A DNA stretch of 48,042 nt from Plicaturopsis crispa FD-325 SS-3. Lineage: Eukaryota > Basidiomycota > Agaricomycetes > Amylocorticiales > Amylocorticiaceae. How positions within the stretch are numbered: the first letter of the stretch is position 1; the number at the start of each line of letters is the position of its first letter. The position numbers and the translations under genes were made by a program. The notes under the pieces are model-generated. The model did not search any database. It was given only the letters and a program-made list of their open reading frames with translations, and was not told where the DNA came from. Positions 47,630-48,042 of the stretch are shown here, in pieces. The stretch is from assembly GCA_000827205.1 (NCBI GenBank), contig KN832559.1, positions 990,129-1,038,170 of the forward strand. Reading direction: 5' to 3'.

Positions 47630-48042
47630 GGGCTGCGGTGGTTGCGCAGAACGGCGGTGGGGGCGTTGAGGACGACGACGAGGAGGAAAACGAACAACGA
47701 CGACGACGCGTCGATTTCGTTTTCAAACTCCGCCGGCTTTCGCCGCGGAGGCTCTGCTCGACGCCGTTTTTCGCTCGCCAGAGCTTCAAACAAAGTCGTT
47801 TAAATCGGAGAAAAAAAAGAGAGGGTCGTACATACCTAAGGACACTAATGATAGAGTCTCAAATTTTTTCGTTGGGTAATGGTGGAGCGGTGCACTGAAA
47901 AGCATGAAAATTTACGATTTTACGACTTTTGTGGCGTCGTTTCGCGTATAGCGCTTTCCCCTCTTCGTTTTAAAATCTGGAAAAATCAGATTCGGATTCA
48001 GGAGGTCGGAAAACCCCCAGAATGAATTTATCGTAGAGATCC

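Larger units (their letters stand above)
46155..48042. other. GC-rich, low-complexity right edge without a convincing gene
   Basis: It begins with several ttaat/attaat motifs (46165-46275) and A-runs near 46420-46450. From 46500 to 47200 it is very GC-rich with GTG/CAC bias. Long frames on the minus strand (46506-47228 and 46571-47191) are Arg/Pro/His-rich by-products of that bias. A perfect hairpin lies at 47606-47629. It could be part of a mobile or subtelomere-like repeat, but I found no terminal repeats, integrase or polymerase motifs. Confidence 0.5.

Overview
The window is nuclear DNA from a filamentous basidiomycete, most likely an Agaricomycete of the polypore type. The genes are dense, lie on both strands and are cut by many 45-65 bp GT-AG introns. 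Several families typical of Agaricomycetes are present (DUF6534-like membrane protein, DUF6699-like protein, an alanine-rich secreted repeat protein, a WW-like membrane protein). I rebuilt gene models by joining exons by eye at GT/AG sites that restore the family reading frame. Outer boundaries are good where start and stop codons are named; some internal exon edges are approximate. I saw no rRNA, tRNA, CRISPR array or complete transposon.

Layout, left to right. 1-1127: no gene seen. 1128-4150 (+): CAX-type Ca2+/H+ exchanger. 4488-6872 (-): URK1 uridine kinase/UPRT fusion. 7194-9109 (-): NCS2/CTU2 tRNA-thiolation subunit. 9515-11662 (+): cytochrome P450. 12341-15373 (+): MFS sugar transporter. 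15624-17103 and 17716-19175 (-): tandem class III old yellow enzymes. 19776-24101 (+): SRS2-type helicase. 24102-25969: mostly unexplained. 25970-27261 (-): HSP20-like protein. 27812-28850 (-): BUD13. 30185-32281 (+): secreted protein made of a triplicated exon-intron unit. 32599-33815 (-): RNase H2 catalytic subunit. 34154-35961 (-): WW-like multispan membrane protein. 36427-38147 (-): DUF6534-like membrane protein. 38976-40083 (-): TMEM19/DUF92 protein. 40694-41617 (+): 2H phosphoesterase. 42816-44114 (+): DUF6699-like gene with a frame break. 44366-45153 (-): small protein with a probable mitochondrial presequence. 45795-46148 (-): inverted, 5'-truncated copy of the DUF6699-like 3' end. 46155-48042: GC-rich, minisatellite-bearing DNA without a convincing gene.

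Functional reading. Most genes are housekeeping: vacuolar calcium, pyrimidine salvage, wobble-uridine thiolation, recombination control, splicing/retention and ribonucleotide removal. The accessory part is the P450 - sugar transporter - two ene-reductases block at 9.5-19.2 kb, which could be a small metabolic or detoxification cluster. Both ene-reductase promoters carry a CCG-N3-CGG element about 120-130 bp upstream of the start codon, which would fit control by one Zn2Cys6 factor; this is inference. The two most unusual structures are the secreted repeat protein, in which exon and intron were amplified together, and the inverted DUF6699 duplication, in which the truncated copy keeps the frame that the longer copy has lost.
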